Shown here one piece after another: positions 22,357-31,011 of a stretch of DNA of 39,225 bases (positions within the stretch are counted from its first letter, which is position 1; every line of letters starts with the position of its first letter). The position numbers were made by a program, and so were the translations under genes. The stretch is from contig JBDGYV010000012.1 in NCBI GenBank assembly GCA_039588915.1, positions 1 through 39,225 on the forward strand. The letters are read 5' to 3'. This stretch comes from CAMYLR01 sp039588915. Its GTDB lineage: Bacteria; Gemmatimonadota; Gemmatimonadetes; JACCXV01; JAHWKZ01. The notes beneath the pieces are model-generated. The model was given only the letters and a program-made list of their open reading frames with translations, ran no database searches and was not told the origin of the DNA.

Positions 22357-23463
22357 TTACTCAATCAGCCGAACGACCTTAATCCCAGGACCGGTCCCAC
22401 CACCACCACCCAATCCTACTGCCGGTAAGATGAACCCGTTGACGCGCTGGTTGTTACCGTTTCCAGTGATACTCTGGACGAAAACGGCGATGAAGTTGCT
22501 GAACTCGATCGGCTGGTTGCCCGGATTGAACTCGCGCGACGGATCGAAAACCGGAATGAGAACGATGCGTTTGCTCGCCTCCCAGTTGTTGCCTTCGCCG
22601 CTCCCGCTCACTTCGTTGTTGAAAGCGTCCCACAGCGCATTACCGTCGAGGGCCATCGCATCTTCGGTGCCTTGCTTAGTTGGGCCTTGCATGTTGCCGG
22701 TCTCTACCATGTACTCTTCGCCGATGGAGATGATGTTGGGGTTGCAGTTGCCGATGTTCCAGCGGTAGCGTGCCGCGCCGGTTTCCGGGCCGCCTCCCTG
22801 TGGCATATCCCACGGGTAGTACCAGCTCGGCTGGTGGGCCCCGGCACCACCCTCTTTGAGCGCCACGGCTCGTCCGATGTCGTTGTAGTAGCCCAGCCCG
22901 TCGGAACCCGTACTACCCGAGTTGCGCCAACTCGAGCCATAGCCGTGCACGTGGGGATCGTAGCTGTCTTCAGGGTCGAAGATGCCGTCGCCGTCGACGT
23001 CGTCAAAGCGATCAGGGACCGCGAACGGCTTGACGCATCGCGCCCGACCGGCGTTCTGAACCTCGGCCACCGCACGCGCATCGACGTCGACTTCAGTGGT
23101 ACCAAGTACGCGGGCGAACCACGTCGCCACCGCGTTTCCCCGTGATGCCTCACGGCGTACGACCGCGGTCACCCGGCCTTGCGCCAGGTCAATTGTGATG
23201 TCTTCGGCCTCCATTTGCACCAACTCGTCGCGCACAAGGTTCTGCTCGCCGAAATTCGTCGCTATGGCGTGCGCTCGAGTCGCGTTCGCGGGTGCGCTGA
23301 TCAGCGAACCCGCCCCCGCCAAGGCAGCCGCGTCGGCCGCTCGCTGGGCCTCACCACGTGCTGTAAACAGCATCCCCGCGTCGACCGCGAGCGCGGTCAT
23401 GCCCAGGATCGCCACCGTGGTGAGCGCCACGAACGGCATCGCCGCGCCGCGTTGATTCCTCAT
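22357..23463 (-). CDS. TadG-like protein with a large extracellular domain (orphan)
   Basis: 368-aa protein. The N-terminus is the Tad/TadE-G signature: RNQRGAAMPFVALTTVAIL, GMTALAVDAGMLFTARGEA and QRAADAAALAGAGSL, that is one TM helix followed by an amphipathic helix. TadG-type proteins belong to the Flp pilus assembly machinery. After residue 140 comes a long extracytoplasmic part with Cys143 and Cys238 or so, an acidic DDVDGDGIFDPEDSYDP stretch (154-170) like a calcium-binding repeat, and a Gly/Asn/Trp-rich region. It ends with the Gly-rich VGLGGGGGTGPGIKVVRLIE. No other tad, flp or secretion ATPase gene is near. It has its own terminator, so it is a single-gene unit. Confidence 0.78.
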   Translation of the reverse strand: MRNQRGAAMPFVALTTVAILGMTALAVDAGMLFTARGEAQRAADAAALAGAGSLISAPANATRAHAIATNFGEQNLVRDELVQMEAEDITIDLAQGRVTAVVRREASRGNAVATWFARVLGTTEVDVDARAVAEVQNAGRARCVKPFAVPDRFDDVDGDGIFDPEDSYDPHVHGYGSSWRNSGSTGSDGLGYYNDIGRAVALKEGGAGAHQPSWYYPWDMPQGGGPETGAARYRWNIGNCNPNIISIGEEYMVETGNMQGPTKQGTEDAMALDGNALWDAFNNEVSGSGEGNNWEASKRIVLIPVFDPSREFNPGNQPIEFSNFIAVFVQSITGNGNNQRVNGFILPAVGLGGGGGTGPGIKVVRLIE

Positions 23464-23771
23464 TGCCTCATCGATCGTTTCAAGAACTGCACCCTCCTCC
23501 AGGGTTTTTGTTCAGTCGGCATTGGAGAGTGCAACGGTCGCGCCCCGTGACTTTCGGCTTTCGTGACAGTGTACGTAACGTGCTGTACTGCTGTTGGATA
23601 CGGCGCTGGGTGGTAGCCGGTTTCCGTGACTACGGAGGCCGATTTCCTATCAGATTGAGACCCATGATTTGCAATCTGAGCCCGGGCCGAGGTGTGTGGA
23701 ACGGAATGGACGGAACGAAACGTTACGGGTAAGGACACCCGTCGGGGTGGACTCAGCGTCGGGTGGTGCGC
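23464..23771. other. Divergent intergenic region with an 8-bp dyad
   Basis: About 300 bp between the TadG-like and SRPBCC genes with no convincing coding frame. It holds a perfect inverted repeat TCAGATTG (23650-23657) and CAATCTGA (23672-23679) separated by 14 nt, which could be a regulator site or an RNA stem. GC content drops here relative to the flanking genes. No promoter of good quality could be fixed on either strand. Confidence 0.4.
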
Positions 23772-24224
23772 ATGTTTGGGCCCATGGCCGACATTCTACA
23801 CCGCGTCAAGATCGCCGCCACACCGCAAGAGGTGTTCGACCTCATCACCACCCCGGAGGGCGTGGCTGTCTGGTGGACCGAAGACTGCACCTGTGAGCCG
23901 CGCGCCGGGAGCGAGGCGGTCTTCCGGTTCGTCGGGGGCGACGTCGTTTTCCGGATGCGGGTCGACGAGTTCGAGCCCAGTCGGCGCGTCGCCTGGACGT
24001 GTGTCGGCGATTACAACGAGTGGAACGGCACGACACTGAGCTGGGATCTCGAACCGAGCCAGGACGGTGGAACGGTGTTGAACTTCGCACACCGAGGTTG
24101 GGCCACGACCGAGAAGGAGTATCCCGAGTGCAACGCCAGCTGGGGCAACCTGCTGCACATGGTCAAGGATCACTTGGAAGGTAAGCCGATCGAAGTCCAT
24201 CCCTCGGGGAGAGCCAAAACATGA
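23772..24224 (+). CDS. SRPBCC / AHSA1-like domain protein
   Basis: 150-aa helix-grip protein. MADILHRVKIAATPQEVFDL with ITTPEGVAVWWTEDC is the family opening, VAWTCVGDYNEWNGTTLSWD and GGTVLNFAHRGWAT are later strands, and ASWGNLLHMVKDHLEG is the C-terminal helix. It belongs to the same superfamily as the protein at 4039 but is not a close copy. Start is uncertain between GTG 23763, ATG 23772 (a GGTGG lies before it) and ATG 23784, where family alignment would place it. Its stop overlaps the start of the DoxX gene as ATGA, so the pair is coupled. No regulator of ArsR type is adjacent, unlike the other SRPBCC gene. Ligand unknown. Confidence 0.83.
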   Translation: MFGPMADILHRVKIAATPQEVFDLITTPEGVAVWWTEDCTCEPRAGSEAVFRFVGGDVVFRMRVDEFEPSRRVAWTCVGDYNEWNGTTLSWDLEPSQDGGTVLNFAHRGWATTEKEYPECNASWGNLLHMVKDHLEGKPIEVHPSGRAKT

Positions 24225-24631
24225 GCTCCACGCGTGGCGGTCGTGCTGAGCAGATCCTCCTGAACCTGTTTCGAATCGTAGTCGGGTTTCTCTTCTGGCA
24301 GCACGGAGCGGTAAAGCTCTTCGGGTGGTTCGGCGGGTTCCGGGAGCCCGGCCAGACAGCCGAGCTCGCCTCGCTGATGGGGGTGGCCGGGATCCTCGAG
24401 TTTTTTGGCGGTATCCTGATCGCCGTCGGTCTATTCACCCGGCCGGTAGCGTTCATTCTGGCCGGCGAGATGGCGATCGCCTACTTCAAGGCCCACTTCC
24501 CCCAGGGCCCCTGGCAGATCATGAACCGCGGCGAGGCGTCGACCTTCTTCGCGTTCGCGTTCCTCTATCTGGCTGCCCGAGGAGGCGGCCGGTTCAGCCT
24601 GGACGGGGTGCTCCGCAAGAAAACGGACTGA
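24221..24631 (+). CDS. DoxX-family membrane protein
   Basis: 136-aa protein with four membrane segments. The pattern LFRIVVGFLFWQHGAVKLFG, GVAGILEFFGGILIAVGLFTRPVAFILAGEM (split by the conserved TRP turn) and AYFKAHFPQGPW is typical of DoxX, as is the last segment STFFAFAFLYLAARGGGRFS. DoxX proteins are small quinone-related or redox-linked membrane proteins whose biochemical role varies and is mostly unproven. Translation is coupled to the upstream SRPBCC gene by ATGA overlap. The gene ends 19 nt from the convergent DUF885 stop, with no terminator visible between. Confidence 0.88.
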   Translation: MSSTRGGRAEQILLNLFRIVVGFLFWQHGAVKLFGWFGGFREPGQTAELASLMGVAGILEFFGGILIAVGLFTRPVAFILAGEMAIAYFKAHFPQGPWQIMNRGEASTFFAFAFLYLAARGGGRFSLDGVLRKKTD

Positions 24632-24650
24632 ACTACCGGTTCAGGACTCG

Positions 24651-26429
24651 CTAGAGATCCTGACAACCACAGCCGCATTCGTTCGAGAAGGGCTCCTCGT
24701 CGTCCGCGCATTGAAACCGAAGGCGGGCGCACTCGCTTGGATCAGTGCTCACGTAACGAACGCCTGGGTCGCATGCATTGGTGAGAATCTCGTCCCGGCT
24801 CCCGGTCATCTCCCAGCGTATCAGTACGGTCGGTATTACGCCGGCGTCGAAGAAATCGTCGAAGAACCCCTTCAAGGTGAAGTCGTCCCCGCGCCGAAGG
24901 GCTTCCTCGGCAATGAGCTCCTCGATCTGGATCTTGCCTGTGACGTAGCTGGTGCCGTAACCGGGCTGCCGTAGATACAGATGCTGCTCGAACCGAACCA
25001 GATTGCCGTCTGGGAGCCAGTTGCGAGGAGTCCACGTCGTGGCGTGGTCCACGGCCTCCTGCATGGTGAACTCATTTGCGTGTAGGTATAGACCGCTGAG
25101 GGCGCGAGCCGCCCGCTGGGCCAACATGATCCAAACAAGCTCGCGGGAGCGGGGCGCCTCATCATAGAGGCCCGCGTGCATCATCATCTCCTCTACCCCG
25201 GTGGCCAACCCCTCGGATCGGGCATCAAAAATATTGTACAGCGAAGGGACGCTCCGGATCGGGCTCGAGTGTGGATCCTCCCTCATCCACGCCAGCTCGA
25301 TCCAATGGTGCATGTGGGTGCGCAAAACGAGCGGGTCGCGGTAGTTCACCTCGTTGAAAAAGTGTCGCAGCTCACCCGGTTCGACCGGCGTGTAACGACC
25401 GTTCACCGCGCGGAGAGCCGGGTCCATCCAGTCCTGGATCGCGTGAATCTCCTCCTCCTCGAGGAACCGCATGAACTTGGAGACGGCAGCATTCAGTCGC
25501 GCGTCGTACTCCTCCGCACTGTCGATCCGCTCGAGCTCCGGGAGGTCCCGGTTCCGGTTTTCCTCCAACCGAAGCGATGTGTGAGCCCGGGCGAGCTCCC
25601 GTCGCATCAGGGTGACCTGTTCATCCCACGAGTAGGGCACCAGGTGGACGTTCTGCATGTACCACGTGTAGTTCTCCCTACCAACGCCGGAAGGACCGGT
25701 CTTCGAGGGGGCCTCCTGGCGCAACCAGCCGAGAAAGGCGTCGTTGGCTTCACGTGCATCGACGATGTAGGCGTCGAGCTCCGCGCTGGTTCCCATGACC
25801 CGCTCCCCCAGTGTCTCCAAGTCAGAGCTTTGCTCCTCGAAGGGTCGGAAGCCGGCTAGCCAAAGGTCCCTGGCGTTCCCGGTCAGGTTGCTCTTCGCCC
25901 GCTCCATCAGCTCGGGGATCGCTGAGATGCGCCGGGCCAGCTCGTACGCGTCTCCATCAGACAGCGGGTATTCGTAGGTCCAGAGGTCGATCCAGCCGTG
26001 GATTGTCGCGCCTTCGTGGGCCGGTACGTCGCTCTCGGCCGGGAAGATCATGATGTAGAAGGCCGGGTCTCGAGCCCAGGGGCGGCGTACCCGGTGATCG
26101 AAGTCGAGCCCGTTCATCTCAGCTCGCACCAGATGCCAGTCGATCTGCTCAGCCACCGACCAGCTCTCCGGGTTCAGCGCTTCCAAGCGAGCCTGCCAGT
26201 CGGCGAGCTCCGCGTGCTGTCTAGTCATGGCAGCCGCGCTGTAGTCCGGGACGCGATCCTCGAACTCGGGCTTCTCGAACTCGCGCCACTCGTCGAAGAG
26301 GGCGACCAGGTCGGTGTAGCTACTTCCCTGAGCAGCGGGCGCCGATGTGCCGCACGACACAGTCGCGACCAACACGGCGACGATGGAGGTCAAGCTGAAC
26401 AGGTGGGACAGCTCGGCGGAGTGTGGCAT
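24651..26429 (-). CDS. DUF885-family exported protein with degenerate metal site and Cys-rich tail
   Basis: 592-aa protein with a lipoprotein-like leader (LTSIVAVLVATVSCGTS; Thr at -3 makes the lipobox imperfect). GGAGGT lies 6 nt before the ATG. DUF885 features include MTRQHAELADWQARLEAL, WSVAEQIDWHLVRAEMNGL and SEGLATGVEEMMMHAGLYD, the last matching the family's EGWA-Y-EE helix. DUF885 members usually carry an HExxPGHH metal-binding stretch about 30 residues earlier; here that position reads RTHMHHWIELAW (371-376), so the Glu and the PGHH are lost or rearranged. The C-terminus FQCADDEEPFSNECGCGC is an unusual Cys cluster that could form disulfides or hold metal. Peptidase-like activity is doubtful. 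It stands alone between two convergent or unlinked units. Confidence 0.78.
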   Translation of the reverse strand: MPHSAELSHLFSLTSIVAVLVATVSCGTSAPAAQGSSYTDLVALFDEWREFEKPEFEDRVPDYSAAAMTRQHAELADWQARLEALNPESWSVAEQIDWHLVRAEMNGLDFDHRVRRPWARDPAFYIMIFPAESDVPAHEGATIHGWIDLWTYEYPLSDGDAYELARRISAIPELMERAKSNLTGNARDLWLAGFRPFEEQSSDLETLGERVMGTSAELDAYIVDAREANDAFLGWLRQEAPSKTGPSGVGRENYTWYMQNVHLVPYSWDEQVTLMRRELARAHTSLRLEENRNRDLPELERIDSAEEYDARLNAAVSKFMRFLEEEEIHAIQDWMDPALRAVNGRYTPVEPGELRHFFNEVNYRDPLVLRTHMHHWIELAWMREDPHSSPIRSVPSLYNIFDARSEGLATGVEEMMMHAGLYDEAPRSRELVWIMLAQRAARALSGLYLHANEFTMQEAVDHATTWTPRNWLPDGNLVRFEQHLYLRQPGYGTSYVTGKIQIEELIAEEALRRGDDFTLKGFFDDFFDAGVIPTVLIRWEMTGSRDEILTNACDPGVRYVSTDPSECARLRFQCADDEEPFSNECGCGCQDL

Positions 26430-26514
26430 CGGCGAACCTCCAGAACAAGTTACCTCTGTTCTCGTGTCTTGAATCCAAGCTAGCTGCGTGCCGATTCTAG
26501 TCCACCGCGTGCGA

Positions 26515-27354
26515 TCAGGTTCCTGATCGCGCCAAGATCCCTGACTTCAAGAGGAAACTCTCCACTTGGTCGACGAACTCCGGCCAGGACGAAGGGCAAT
26601 CGTTGTGCGCGCAATCCTGCGAGATGAGTTCACCCCGAGCGGCCAGCGACGCGAGCGCGGCCCCGTGCGTGTACGGAACCACTCGATCGCGGGTTCCGTG
26701 CAATACGAGTACGGGGCTATCGTACGACTGCAGGATCGCTTCGTTGTCGAAGCGGTCGCGAACCAAGAAGGGTGGCAGGTAGAATCGTTCCGCGGCCATC
26801 GCGACAACGCTCTTGAAGGGCGACTGTAGAATGAGCGCGGCAACGGGGCGAACCCCGGCGAGCCCAACCGCCGGTCCGCTGCCCAACGAGCGTCCCATCG
26901 CGACGATTCGCGTCTCGTCAATGTCCGTACGGGTGATCAACCAATCGTGGGCGGCGATCATCGCCTCCATGATCGTGCGTTGCGAAGGAGCGCCCGCTGA
27001 CTGTCCATATCCCGGATACTCAACCACCAGAACACCGATCCCGAGATCGCGAAACGAGCTCAGGGGCGCGGACCAGACATCGATGAGCTCAGCGTTGCCA
27101 TGAGTGAAAATGATGACGGGGTATGGAGCCGCGTCCGCACTCTCCGCGGCGGCCATGAACAAGGCCTCGACGCGCCCCACCGACGTGACGAGCTGTACCT
27201 CCTCGACAAAAGGCAGATCGCGACCCGAAGCACCCCGAGCAGGTAGCATGGAAGCACCGGGGTACATGAGGTGGCGCTGAAAGAGAAAGAAGATGACGGC
27301 GTACGCCGCGTAGACGAGAAGAGCAACGGCGAGAATGCGCCAGACTACGGACAT
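26515..27354 (-). CDS. Membrane-anchored alpha/beta hydrolase (ABHD13/BEM46-like)
   Basis: 279-aa enzyme with one N-terminal membrane span (ILAVALLVYAAYAVIFFLFQ) and the QRHLMYPGAS turn usual in this group. The hydrolase domain shows IIFTHGNAELIDVW (oxyanion), VVEYPGYGQSAGAPS, the nucleophile in AMGRSLGSGPAVGLA (Ser156), Asp223 in LVLHGTRDRVVPY and His250 in QDCAHNDCP. This is the ABHD12/13-BEM46 pattern; substrates in bacteria are unknown, with acyl or peptidyl groups possible. Its ATG lies 10 nt inside the upstream MDR gene, making it the last gene of the long minus-strand run. The final Cys pair in the His loop is unusual but not disabling. Confidence 0.85.
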   Translation of the reverse strand: MSVVWRILAVALLVYAAYAVIFFLFQRHLMYPGASMLPARGASGRDLPFVEEVQLVTSVGRVEALFMAAAESADAAPYPVIIFTHGNAELIDVWSAPLSSFRDLGIGVLVVEYPGYGQSAGAPSQRTIMEAMIAAHDWLITRTDIDETRIVAMGRSLGSGPAVGLAGVRPVAALILQSPFKSVVAMAAERFYLPPFLVRDRFDNEAILQSYDSPVLVLHGTRDRVVPYTHGAALASLAARGELISQDCAHNDCPSSWPEFVDQVESFLLKSGILARSGT

Positions 27355-28406
27355 GAAGCGGTCAACACGACTTTGCCCAAGTTCCGTCGCGCGTGGAGGT
27401 AGCGATGCGCCGCCACCGCACCGGTCCGATCGAGCGAGAACGTACAGTCCAGCACCAGCCGTAATTCCCCCGCGGCGACGCTGCGATAAACCTGCTCGAG
27501 AATCGGCGGCAGAATGTGCTCCTTGCTATCGAGGTGCAGCAGGGCCACACCGAATACACCAATGTTGGGTTCGACGAGCCCGAGCGGGTGGAAGCGGGGC
27601 GTGCGGAGCCAGGCCCGGGACGCCCTGAGCCAACTCCGCTTGTGCCGTGGCATCGCTTCGCTCAGCCCGTAGAAGACGAGGCGTCCCAGCGGAGCGAGCA
27701 GCCCGCGGCACGCCGCGGTGGCCCGACCGCCCACCGGGTCTAGGGCGACGTCGATACCTCGTTTGCCCACCACCCGGCGTACCTCCGGCTCCCACTCGGC
27801 GCGGGAGTCGAAGCAAGCCTCGGCGCCCAACTCATCGGTGACGAACGTTCGCTTGCGCGGGTCGCCGGCAGTGCCGATCACGCGCAACCCCTCGCGTATG
27901 GCCAGTTGTACTGCGGCGGTGCCGACGCCGCCTCCCGCCCCGAGGATGAGCGCGGTTTCTCCCGGTCGGGCGCGCGCCGCCTCAAACAGGCAGACCCAAG
28001 CGGTCAAGAACACGACAGGAATCGCCGCCGCCTGTTCGGGTGTCAGGGACTCCGGATAGCGCATAAGTTGCCGTGCAGAAACCACCACATCGCGGGCATA
28101 ACCGCCATACCGGAGGAGCGCGACCACGCGATCGCCTGCCTGCCACTCGCTCGTTTCTGAACCTACGCGTACCACTTCGCCGGCGATCTCGAACCCCGGG
28201 CTGTAAGGAAGCGATGGTACTGTGCCGTAGAGCCCGGCTCGCATCAGAAGATCGGCGAAGTTGACGCCGGCGGCCTGTACCTTGACCTGCACTTCGTCGG
28301 GACCCAGCTCGCGCAGCGGAACCTCGCGTTCGACAAACGCTTCGGGTGGGCCATGGCGCTCGATCAGGATGGCGGTTGTGGATCGCGGGCTAAGCGACTC
28401 GGTCAC
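27345..28406 (-). CDS. Zinc-type MDR superfamily quinone-oxidoreductase-like enzyme
   Basis: About 353 aa. This is a medium-chain dehydrogenase/reductase of the NADPH:quinone reductase/VAT-1 type. The N-terminal domain has VQVKVQAAGVNFADLLMRAG and PYSPGFEIAGEVVRVG. The Rossmann domain has ALILGAGGGVGTAAVQLA (AxxGxxG-type) and LDPVGGRATAACRGLL. Zinc ligands are absent, as normal for the quinone-reductase branch. The start is uncertain: GTG 28404-28406 gives TESLSPRSTTAILIERHG and a 17-nt overlap with the GT4 gene; GTG 28434-28436 gives 10 more residues, a GGAGG nearby and a 47-nt overlap. I prefer the shorter, which better fits family N-termini. Small-molecule reduction is expected; a link to the adjacent glycan genes is only positional. 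Confidence 0.82.
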   Translation of the reverse strand: MTESLSPRSTTAILIERHGPPEAFVEREVPLRELGPDEVQVKVQAAGVNFADLLMRAGLYGTVPSLPYSPGFEIAGEVVRVGSETSEWQAGDRVVALLRYGGYARDVVVSARQLMRYPESLTPEQAAAIPVVFLTAWVCLFEAARARPGETALILGAGGGVGTAAVQLAIREGLRVIGTAGDPRKRTFVTDELGAEACFDSRAEWEPEVRRVVGKRGIDVALDPVGGRATAACRGLLAPLGRLVFYGLSEAMPRHKRSWLRASRAWLRTPRFHPLGLVEPNIGVFGVALLHLDSKEHILPPILEQVYRSVAAGELRLVLDCTFSLDRTGAVAAHRYLHARRNLGKVVLTASCP

Positions 28407-29484
28407 CGCGCAGAATCGCCGATAAGATCTGGCCACTCTCCTCCCAAGTCGGCAAAGTCGTGTGGCTCGGTGGGGATGGTGTTCCAGAGAGAGCGGTCAG
28501 GATGCCCGCCTGGATGCCTTCCTCCGTCGGTTCGATGTAGATCGCATCCGGCCCACCCACTTCGCGCAGTTCAGGCGTGTCCGACGTCACCACGCGAGTG
28601 CCGCAGGCACGCGCCTCTAGAAGTGGCACACCGAAACCTTCATAAGCGGAAGGCAACACAAAACAATCAGCACCCGCGTAGAGGGCTGGCAGATGCTCGT
28701 CGGCGACGTAGCCAAGGGGCTGTGTGTGTCGTCCTGCGTCGCGCTCCAGCAACTCGACCAGGCCCTTGAATCGAGAACCTTTCTTCCCGACCAGGACCAA
28801 CTTGTGATCGGTCAGCAGACCGCGCTCCTTCATCTCCACAAAAGCACGCACCAACCGTTCTAGGTTTTTCCGCGGTTCCCACGCCGCGACCGTGAGAACG
28901 TACGGGCCGCCAAGCTGATAGTGGTTTCGGCACACCTCTGACGCCTGGTCTGACTGCGCCGTAAATTCCTTTCGAACCGCCGGAGAGACAATTGCGTCCG
29001 CCCTCCGTCCCAAATGCTCGTGGAGCCGGTTGGAGGTGCCTTCTGAAACCGCCAAGACGGTATCAGCCCTTCGAACGTCACGCGCGAAAAAGAGTCGCAC
29101 ACCCATCAGATGCAGCGGGTGGAAGGTCTCGGGTGTAAAAATATGACACAGATCGTGCACCGTCAGGACGGTTCGTACGTTGGCGGGAAGACCAGGAAGA
29201 AACGCGCTGGTCCCCCAAAAAACGTCCAGATCGTCCCGCCGGCAGATCAGACCCCCGCGCGCTTTGAGCCACAACAGGGGTGACAGACGTCGGCCAAGGC
29301 GAGAGGAATCGGCGCGCATGACCCATCGATCGGACTCAATCGGCAGCGACACCGGCGCCCGATTGTACACGAAGAACTCGGCATCCGGCAGATAGTGGTC
29401 CAGTTCGCGCGATAGCTCGAAGATGTAACGTCCGATACCTCTGCGCTCAGAGGCAAGCTCACGACCATCGATGCCGATCCTCAT
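28390..29484 (-). CDS. Family 4 glycosyltransferase
   Basis: 364-aa GT-B enzyme. It opens MRIGIDGRELASERRGIGRY, a common start in mannosyl- and related transferases of surface polysaccharides. The N-domain has TVLTVHDLCHIFTPETF and LAVSEGTSNRLHEHL. The C-domain has PYVLTVAAWEPRKNLERLVR, LVLVGKKG, LGYVADEHLPALYAGADC and the donor-binding E-x7-E in PSAYEGFGVPLLEARACG (Glu282, Glu290). No signal or membrane span, so it acts at the cytoplasmic face. The ATG lies 3 nt after the phosphodiesterase-like gene's stop. The sugar donor cannot be read from sequence; GDP-mannose is common for this subgroup, and the window does supply GDP-mannose-derived sugars. Confidence 0.9.
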   Translation of the reverse strand: MRIGIDGRELASERRGIGRYIFELSRELDHYLPDAEFFVYNRAPVSLPIESDRWVMRADSSRLGRRLSPLLWLKARGGLICRRDDLDVFWGTSAFLPGLPANVRTVLTVHDLCHIFTPETFHPLHLMGVRLFFARDVRRADTVLAVSEGTSNRLHEHLGRRADAIVSPAVRKEFTAQSDQASEVCRNHYQLGGPYVLTVAAWEPRKNLERLVRAFVEMKERGLLTDHKLVLVGKKGSRFKGLVELLERDAGRHTQPLGYVADEHLPALYAGADCFVLPSAYEGFGVPLLEARACGTRVVTSDTPELREVGGPDAIYIEPTEEGIQAGILTALSGTPSPPSHTTLPTWEESGQILSAILRGDRVA

Positions 29485-29487
29485 CGT

Positions 29488-31011
29488 TTAGCCACGCGCC
29501 AGGATCGGAAGCGGTTTCCCGATCAACTCGCGCGGGCTCGATTCGCCCATTAGTGCCAAAAACGTGGGGGCTAGATCGAGAAGTGAAACGTTACCCATGG
29601 ATGTCGCTTGGATTGAAGGTCCGGCCAACACCACAAACCCGGATCGCGAGTGATCGCTCCCCCGAAAGATCTCCGGCGGAAACGCCACTAATTCGCCACT
29701 CGGGTGCGCGACACGTTCCATGTGCCTCTGATGGGGGCACCATACGACGAATAGATCCGGGAGCACGGCAGTCGACGCATCTCCGAACACGGCTCCGGTT
29801 CGAACAACGTCCTCGACGACTGGTTCGCCCGTGTCCGGGTTAGTCAGTTGTCTCAGATCCGTCTCTAGCCGGTCGAGGAGAGCTTCGTACTCGGCACCGG
29901 GCTCCACGATGCCACAGGGTTCCCGTCCCGCGACGTTGACGCGCAAGAAGCTCGTAAAGAAAGATGGGATCGCGAACGCGGTGGTCCGACTCCAATCCGT
30001 GCTGCTCCGAAACTTCTCATTCATTAGCCGCAGTTGTGTCTCCTCCGGCAACCAGCGGCTCAGAGCGTAGCGCAACTTATGGGGCACCATCTGTCGCACG
30101 ACACCCATCGGTGTGACGCGGCCGGATCCGCCCGGCGACGCCTGGTATCCCAGCTCGCGACAAAAGGCCTCGATCAGCCCGGTGGTCGGGTAGTGATCGA
30201 GCAGTCCCGTCGATGAAACGACACAGATGTTGGCGTTGTCCGGTAGTTGCTCGATGATCGCGCCCATCTCGTGATCGATCCGCTGGAAAACGTCTCGAAT
30301 TCCGTGGGTCAGCTCGTCACGCGCGTCGACCTTGCGCTCTCCGCGGTGCTCCGGCCGGTACTCCCAAAACTGGTGACTCGCGAGATGGCTGTCGCCAAAG
30401 ACCACGACCGCGACGTCGAAGCTCTCTCGCGATAGCAGGTGGCGGCACAGCGCACCTTTCTTCTCGATCCGCTCTAACGTGCGCGCGTGGATCCTCCGAT
30501 CCGCTCGTAGCTTGCTGTCTAGCTCCTCCGGGATATGGATCTGGCCGCCGAATAAACGCTGGATCTCCTCCAACGATCCCTCCGGTGATGCCGAAGGCGA
30601 AAAATACGGATGGTGCGAGGCCCATTCCGCAAGATGAATCCCGTCGGTCTGTGGCTCCGGGTAGCAGTGGGGCACGTCGATCGCGACCGCTCGCTTTGCT
30701 GGCGCATGAGACCAGAACGGCCGCACATCGAGGTTGCGCCCAGTGATCGTCTCGAGCTCGTAGGTGCTTGGCCTCAGCCGCTTGTACTCGTAGAACCCAT
30801 GCTGCCCGACCGAGATTCCGCTGATCAGGGAGACCCATACGCTGTGCTCGGTGATCAGGTCGGGTCCCGTGGTTCGTGCCGCGACTCCTCGTTTCATGAT
30901 CGAGGCGAGCGTCGGCAAGTACCCCTCGGAAGCCCAACGTTCGAGCCACTCCGGGTCTCCGACATCGAGCCCAAGGATGACCAGCGGGGGTGGAGCAGCG
31001 AGAGTAGTCAC
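29488..31011 (-). CDS. Alkaline-phosphatase-superfamily phosphodiesterase/phosphotransferase
   Basis: 507-aa enzyme of the type I phosphodiesterase/nucleotide pyrophosphatase branch. The first metal Asp is in LVILGLDVGDPEWLERWA (Asp16), the nucleophile Ser/Thr region is DLITEHSVWVSLISGISVG, the second metal site is VVFGDSHLASHQFW, and the third is FRGSDHSRSGFVVL. LLDLAPTFLALMGES is the standard C-terminal end of these domains. No signal peptide is present. Such cytoplasmic AP-superfamily proteins often sit in polysaccharide clusters, where their substrates are mostly unknown. The start is GTG 31009-31011, overlapping the stop of the oxidoreductase gene as GTGA. Between it and the GT4 gene only 3 nt remain. 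Confidence 0.85.
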   Translation of the reverse strand: MTTLAAPPPLVILGLDVGDPEWLERWASEGYLPTLASIMKRGVAARTTGPDLITEHSVWVSLISGISVGQHGFYEYKRLRPSTYELETITGRNLDVRPFWSHAPAKRAVAIDVPHCYPEPQTDGIHLAEWASHHPYFSPSASPEGSLEEIQRLFGGQIHIPEELDSKLRADRRIHARTLERIEKKGALCRHLLSRESFDVAVVVFGDSHLASHQFWEYRPEHRGERKVDARDELTHGIRDVFQRIDHEMGAIIEQLPDNANICVVSSTGLLDHYPTTGLIEAFCRELGYQASPGGSGRVTPMGVVRQMVPHKLRYALSRWLPEETQLRLMNEKFRSSTDWSRTTAFAIPSFFTSFLRVNVAGREPCGIVEPGAEYEALLDRLETDLRQLTNPDTGEPVVEDVVRTGAVFGDASTAVLPDLFVVWCPHQRHMERVAHPSGELVAFPPEIFRGSDHSRSGFVVLAGPSIQATSMGNVSLLDLAPTFLALMGESSPRELIGKPLPILARG

